Part shown: positions 25,155 through 64,000 of the stretch, one piece after another
Layout of the letters: each line of letters starts with the position of its first letter
Position numbering within the stretch: the first letter of the stretch is position 1
NCBI GenBank assembly: GCA_028554795.2
Contig: CM068838.1
Location: forward strand, 126,673,928-126,737,927
Direction: 5' to 3'
Length of the DNA: 64,000 bases
From: Sinohyriopsis cumingii
Taxonomy: Eukaryota > Mollusca > Bivalvia > Unionida > Unionidae
Notes under the pieces: generated by a model
Database searches by the model: none
What the model saw: only the letters and a program-made list of their open reading frames with translations
Told to the model about the DNA's origin: nothing
Made by a program: the position numbers and the translations under genes

Positions 25155-25890
25155 GTTATGTAAATTTAATTTGCTTTGTTTGTTAGTTTTATTTCATTAC
25201 ATGCTATTGTAATGTAACACGGTATGTTCGACTTGACCTTGTCAAAAATTAAGTTCATTTCTGCTTGACCCTAATTGACATTTTTTATTTTATTCATTGT
25301 AAACAATACATAGCTAAATTATTCTCTACATGTATGGGTTTAAAATCAGTATTATTATTTATAGAAGTAAATATGTTTATTTGGGTTGTAAACATCAGGA
25401 TCATTCTAGAAGTTTATTTTCCATTAGATAAAGGTTTTTTGTGTTAGAAACTGCTAATTGTGACCTGAGGTCAAGTAAAGAACTACATGTACTGTAACTG
25501 AAGGATTTTATCAGTTTCTTTAAGATATATAACCTTGAAATTGTATATTATGTTGTGTCCAGTTGGGCTGAAATTTATTTCTTCAAATTACTGAATTAAG
25601 GATTATTTTCTCTGGAAATACAAAAGTGCTCTAATAAAATTCTTGGATAATGACATTCAGTTTTTGGATTTATTAAGGAATTCTACTGAATTTTATTCAG
25701 GACTTTAAATTACTAGGACTTGTGTCTATAATTCCTGGATTATTTTGGGATTTAATTCGCAATAGCATATGTTCTCTTTTTTTACTTTGTATTCTAGGGG
25801 AAAAAATTATTTGTTAAATTTTACAAAGCTTGTTGTCTTTCACTCTTTTCTGGTACTTATTTTAAGAGCATAGGCTCATAATAAAGTACA
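25155..25890 (+). repeat. Repeat copy B, homologous to 1-1462
   Basis: Direct copy of the window's first 1.46 kb without its ~0.58 kb internal extra segment. It follows the decayed transposase-like gene and precedes the FKWP fragment, which suggests that it is the 3' non-coding or intronic part of that element. Confidence 0.75.
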
Positions 25891-25904
25891 ACGCATGTGA
25901 TCAG

Positions 25905-26245
25905 AAGAGAAAGTTTTCCTTGTCATTCCTTGTGATTTTACTGAAGCCAACAGTGGCATTCAGGTGAAACATGAAACTTTTAAATTCAAACACCAAGGAG
26001 TATGGGCAGCTGTGTATTATGATGACTAGTATTACACTGGACATGTGTACACCAACCTGATCTGGCACTTGTACAGTTTTATGGCACTTGTACAGTTTTT
26101 ATGCCAGATGAAAACCAAAAGTGATCTTTTCAAATGGCCTGTCAGTGATGACATTGCCAAGGTTAAATCACGTTTTGTGTTTGATTGGAACTTTAATGTT
26201 CAACCAGTCACAAGTGATGGCTGAACTTGGAAAGTTTAAAACATA
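25905..26245 (+). pseudogene. Fossil C-terminal Tudor-like module (FKWP motif)
   Basis: A + strand frame with two stops and shifts reads HETFKFKHQGVWAAVYYDD, YYTGHVYTNL, then DLFKWPVSDDIAKVKSRFVF and, after a stop, TWKV. The order VAV.YDD.YY.G.V ... FKWP..DD....VF ... W.V is the tail I associate with many invertebrate transposon-like ORFs. It lies about 0.75 kb after the end of the decayed transposase at 25143, so it may be its last exon or a separate fragment. Confidence 0.45.
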
Positions 26246-26249
26246 GGAC

Positions 26250-28820
26250 ACATTGATCATCATATAACAGAATAAAAATCTCAAGCTAAAACTTAGTAAA
26301 AGCTGTTACTTTTCTGATTATTTTTAACAAAGCAGTCCTTTACGACACTGACAATTTAATCAACTGATTGCAGTGTACACTATGAAAATCTCTTAAAAAC
26401 AATGGTCGTAGTGACAGATTTTGATATTTTGTCAATGGTTCTTGCACTGTAACATCTTTGCTTTATCATAATTATATTCGCTTTATTAGGATGTATGCAT
26501 TGTGGCTGTAATATGCTCCATTTTGGTGCAAAATGTATCAAAATCAGTTACTGAAGAAGGTTTAAACTTTTGAAATTTTTTGCTTTTTTCTGTCTATTTT
26601 CAGATATAGCTTCCATTTCAAAACCTACTTTCACACTAATGTTGACAGTCTTTGTTCTGTTAATAAATAAATAAAAAGTTGTTTACCTTTTGAAAACTGT
26701 CACTTTTGTATTTTTTGGGACATTCAAATTTTGGCTCATTTTCCTAATTTCTATGTCCCGATACGACAAAAATTTCATACCCATTGGCCCACAAAAAATT
26801 GGGCTTTGTTTTCAGAAGGTTTACTCACAGGAACATACATTAATCTGCATTAAAATGTCATAGTCTTATTATAGCAAGGTTGCAAAGTCATGGAAAAGCT
26901 CAATTTCTGGCTTTTCCAGTAAAGCTGTCCTCTGCAGCTTGACCGTTTTAGAGTGAACCTAATAAAAAGGATTTTATAGAGTAAGATTGTAATGCTTGCA
27001 TTTCTTGAATGACAAGGAACCTGTCTAGCTCTAATGTAAATACCACTGTTGTATAGCTTCTAATTGTTTTTTTTAACCCATCCAAAGTTGATAGTAATTG
27101 CATTTTCAGTGGAGATTGCAAAGTTCCCAAGTCCCTAAAAAAAAACATTAAAAAGTTAGTGCATTTAATTGTATTTACTGATATCTTAAAAGTGCTCGGA
27201 ATACCTAATATTATAGTACATGAATTTTCTATGTGCATTTTAACTGTGTATAAGCTGCCATCTAAACACTGTAAATGAAGTCGGATGACTGAACTTACAC
27301 CATAAATGGCACCCTGTAAAAGACACTGCTGAATATGGAGAGCTTGTTGATAAAAAAAGGATGTGTTGATTCTGAAGAATGTAATTTACTAGCTAAACTA
27401 TTGATATAATAGGCAGTGAAACTTCAAGTGGGATGCTAACACCAAAGGAATATATTTATCAGAGAGGGCTTGTAAACAAAAAACACATTGACGTGACAAA
27501 CGAGAAAATATTTTGTGAACTAGAGAACCTACTTAAAATTCAAGCACAAAAAAATGTGCCCTCCTGAAAACCTAGGGATGATTCTTGGTCACAAAAAAGA
27601 AATACAATGTATTTGACACATTCACATACACTTATAATTGTTTTTTTAATAAAACATATTTTTAAAATTTGGATTTGATCCAAATGACTTTTGAAACATA
27701 CTACTTGACCACCATACTGGCATGCATGACACCTCAAACATGTGATAGGTTTGCACATAACTATATTTGTAATATTCAAAATTATTGTGACAAATAAAAC
27801 TGTTTCGTAAAATAAAAATATTTTTGCAATTATATTAATAAAAATGAAAACATGCTTTTAATAAACTCGTATCAAGATTACTCAAGAAATTTCAATTTTT
27901 TCCTTACTCGGAAATTTCTGTTTATTCCTTACTTTTTTACACTATTCATTTTACTTTTTGACTTTCTGTCAGAATAACAGAATATTTTTATTCTTTCCAA
28001 ATTATCAAATGTAAATAAAATTCTCCTATCTTTAGCGACAGCAACTCCCCCACTCACAATAGCTGATTGCACCTGAACTTCTTGGACATTTATATTTTGC
28101 ATAAATAAACAGTACTAATACATATGTAGATACGTTGCTATAAAGGATTATCAATTTAAGTGTGTGTGTGTGAGTGTGTGTGTAAATTAAAATTGGCTTC
28201 ATTATATATAATCAAACCAATTTTAGTTTACTTCAAAATATCGAGCTGTTTAAATTGTGCAACAATTGGATCTATGACATCTACATGACAATGGGGATCC
28301 AGATAATGATGGTACAAGAGAATGAACAAAGGACTTTTCATTTTCTTTCTAAAATTGCACTTGCCCGGGACTAAACTCGTGCCTGCAGGCCCATATCCCA
28401 CATAAAAATGAACTAGTTCTGGGCATCACACTATCCAATTTTGTACAGCCCTGACCTCATGGCTATTAGTTTCAATGATTGTTAATGTACACCAACAAAA
28501 ACAGGGGTTCAGTCACTGCTGACAATACCATATATAGCTGTCAGGATATGTCACTCTCTTTGCAAATGAAAATGATATGTCACAGATTACATGTACAAGT
28601 CATGTCAATGAAAACTGACAATGACTATCAATTACCACAACCTACTGTTGTTGACCTGTCTTAGTGACAACTGTAATTTCAACACTGAACTGTAACTGAT
28701 CCTTTAAGGAGGACAATATAATTACAGTGTCCAAGCCACTATCATTATTGACATATCATGCATGTCCATGTTTTTGACTTGTCCCTGAATGCCTTTGACG
28801 TGTTCAAGTTTTCTGTCTCA
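26250..28820. other. Intergenic tail between repeat debris and the ANKS6 stop
   Basis: Probably includes the ANKS6 3' UTR (complement AATAAA at about 27920 and 27990). A faint + strand coding fossil at 27420-27545 reads SGMLTPKEYIYQRGL after a shift. A (GT)n run lies at 28160-28185. No host gene supported. Confidence 0.4.
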
Positions 28821-62259
<33,439 letters not shown>

Positions 62260-62385
62260 CTGTAAAAACACAAATCGAGTTGAACACTGACACAACCTGA
62301 ACTGTGTTGGTCCTAACAACATGGATATTGTGTTACAGTTAAGGAAAAAGAAAAAGTCTAATGCTACAAATAGGCATTAAAAGTG

Positions 62386-62389
<4 letters not shown>

Positions 62390-62453
<64 letters not shown>

Positions 62454-62461
62454 TATATATA
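62390..62461. repeat. (TA)n-(CA)n microsatellite, left half
   Basis: About 50 bp TA, then (AC)6, then TA, ending exactly where the pogo-like element begins. With 63264-63300 it is probably one tract cut by the insertion. Confidence 0.95.
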
Positions 62462-63258
62462 CAGTGCAGCCTCGTTAATCCGGACTCCGTGTATCTGGAA
62501 ACCTCGCTATCCGGACATAATTCAACGGGAACAGAATTCCTAAATGTTAATTTGCTCCGTTAATCAAGAAATCCACGTTCCAGATCCGGAAATCAAAATC
62601 GGGGACCAGAGTGTAAAATTACATTAAAACTTGTCTCGATAATCCGGAAATAATCTGTCCAAAAATAAGAAAATTCGAAAAATCGTATGTGAATATACAA
62701 TCAGAAGAATAATACATAAAACACAGTAGTGAGGCCCTTGAGAATATATGGCCACTATCAATAACTAAGTAGCTTGACCATATTGTAACCAGCGATTGTA
62801 TAAACAATGTCTGTTTTAGCTAGTTGCCGACAGGGGTGTTAATAATTAAATAAACACACTGGGATCAGATAGATCCACCAAAGAATCCTGGCAAACAAAG
62901 GTTACAGACTTCTTCAGGAAATTGACATAATAAATGTATGTACAGTAATACATGTAGATGAACATAGTGTGATGTGTTCAATGTGTTAATTGTCTAAACT
63001 TCTATTTACTGTGTATATACGTAAAAGCACATGTTATAATAATGTGAAATAAACACAAATTAATAGATGTATTCATTAATTTATTTCAACCATTATTGAA
63101 TATACAGTACATTACATTTAAAGCTAGCATATACATGTACATATATATGGTGTGATGATATTGTAAAATAAAAAATGTGCATGATTCAATTATCCGGAAA
63201 ACTCGTTAATCCGGACACATTCGCTGGGAACGAATGTGTCCGGATTAACGAGGCTCCA

Positions 63259-63261
<3 letters not shown>
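62462..63261. mobile_element. 800-bp pogo/Tigger-like MITE in a TA tract
   Basis: Left end CAGTGCAGCCTCGTTAATCC and right complement CAGTGGAGCCTCGTTAATCC agree at 23 of 24 bases of the full arm (continuing GGAC). TA-rich sequence lies outside both ends. No transposase. Typical Tigger-type ends (GCCTCGTTAATCCGG). Confidence 0.82.
63202..63252. repeat. Perfect 22-bp hairpin at the right end of the pogo-like element
   Basis: Arms 63202-63223 and 63231-63252 are exact complements (CTCGTTAATCCGGACACATT...) around the loop CTGGGAA. The right arm overlaps the terminal inverted repeat. Confidence 0.95.
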
Positions 63262-63263
<2 letters not shown>

Positions 63264-63299
<36 letters not shown>

Positions 63300-63300
63300 T
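63264..63300. repeat. (TA)n microsatellite, right half
   Basis: TA tract directly after the pogo-like element, ending in ACACATATAT, mirroring the mixed tract on the left side. Confidence 0.95.
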
Positions 63301-63868
63301 GTAATCCATAACTTTAACATTACATCATGAATGGCATTAAAATTGGATTCACCTGCAGATTTGATGAGGTGATACCTTTGTGCTAATCTCTTTACACCCA
63401 TAACTTAAATAACTGTAATAGATAACATCTTTCTTATCTAGTATTCATCTTGTACAAGGCAATTTCACCAGAAATGCATTAACATTTATGCTTAACATAT
63501 TTGCAAGATGAAATTTTCGAAATTTTATGATTGTAATACTTGATTTTAAAGAGGATGCGCAAAAAGACCCAAATAAACTGAATGTTGTCAAGACACAAAG
63601 ATAAACACCTTATTTTCAGTTTCCCATCCAACACAATTGTTTGATTGCCATCAACAGGGACTGTTCTAACCATAAAAATGGGATCAAGGACAACAACAAA
63701 ATGATTCTGTACTTTCTGAATGTTGTGAACGATCCACATTTCATTTTGTTCTTAAGTAACAGTATTTGATATCACACTCATTAAGGACATTATTTCTCCA
63801 CCCTATTTTTAGTGCCTATACAATGAAACAGGAAAGCATTATTCAACTGCTACCTCGGCATGCTGTAC

Positions 63869-64000
63869 ATCAAGGGTATCCAACCTTTGGGGTTGAAGTC
63901 AAAATGTCTAAAATGCTTGAGGTTGCAGACTGCATGAGAGAGAACAATTCCTTATCACTAATTATGCATATTAATTAAAATGCATATATTTGAATGGACT
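63869..64000. mobile_element. Possible left end of a hAT-type element running off the window
   Basis: CAAGGGTATCCAACCTTTGG resembles the CAGGGGTGTCCAACCTTT-type end of hAT elements. The other end is not in the window, so it cannot be confirmed here. Confidence 0.3.

Noticed and set aside
63479..63739. - strand frame reading VVVLDPIFMVRTVPVDGN, slightly like the LDPLTTVRP segment just before the w1 part of ANKS6
   Set aside because: Its only plausible donor (AATAAG|GTGTTT) ends in phase 2, but exon w1 needs an upstream exon ending in phase 1, and no other donor in frame fits. Kept out of the gene.

Overview
This is AT-rich eukaryotic nuclear DNA: short exons with GT-AG introns, long introns, many microsatellites, tRNA-headed SINEs and DNA-transposon remains. 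The style and families of repeats, together with the two genes found, suggest a lophotrochozoan animal, most likely a bivalve mollusc. The species call is an inference. There is no prokaryotic gene organisation, no CRISPR array and no rRNA. Most open frames in the window are chance frames. The real coding sequence is mostly in exons shorter than the usual ORF cut-off, and I located it by splice sites, phase continuity and remembered family sequence.

Two host genes are arranged tail to tail. (1) The 3' end of METTL17 (a mitochondrial Rsm22-like, methyltransferase-fold mitoribosome assembly factor) is on the + strand: exons 1742-1802, 4628-4751 and 8474-8894. All three join in phase. The conserved end of the protein is followed by an unusual acidic tail of about 120 residues. 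The upstream exons lie outside the window. (2) ANKS6 (an ankyrin-repeat and SAM-domain protein of the ciliary inversin compartment, NEK8 partner) is on the - strand: sixteen phase-compatible exons from 62259 down to the stop at 28821. They run from the last ankyrin repeats through a low-complexity linker to the SAM domain and C-terminus. The first ankyrin exons lie beyond 64000.

The roughly 20 kb between the two 3' ends (8.9-28.8 kb) holds no host gene I can support. It is filled with transposon debris: a hAT transposase fossil (10.4-10.8 kb), a hAT-type MITE (12.06-12.32 kb), a 2.2 kb pogo/Tigger-like element containing a SINE (16.77-18.96 kb), and a decayed transposase-like gene (22.4-25.1 kb), itself broken by a SINE. 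The 3' region of that last element also occurs at the very start of the window.

The ANKS6 introns hold further SINEs of two families with clear target-site duplications, several minisatellites, three copies of a complex ~150-bp-unit repeat, a 711-bp inverted-repeat element, a pogo-like element inserted into a (TA)n tract, and, most notably, a 2400-bp DNA element (56454-58853). That element has CACTGG termini, a TTA target duplication and one intact 562-residue ORF. The ORF belongs to a multicopy invertebrate protein family that I know only as uncharacterised. It is the best candidate in the window for an under-described mobile system.
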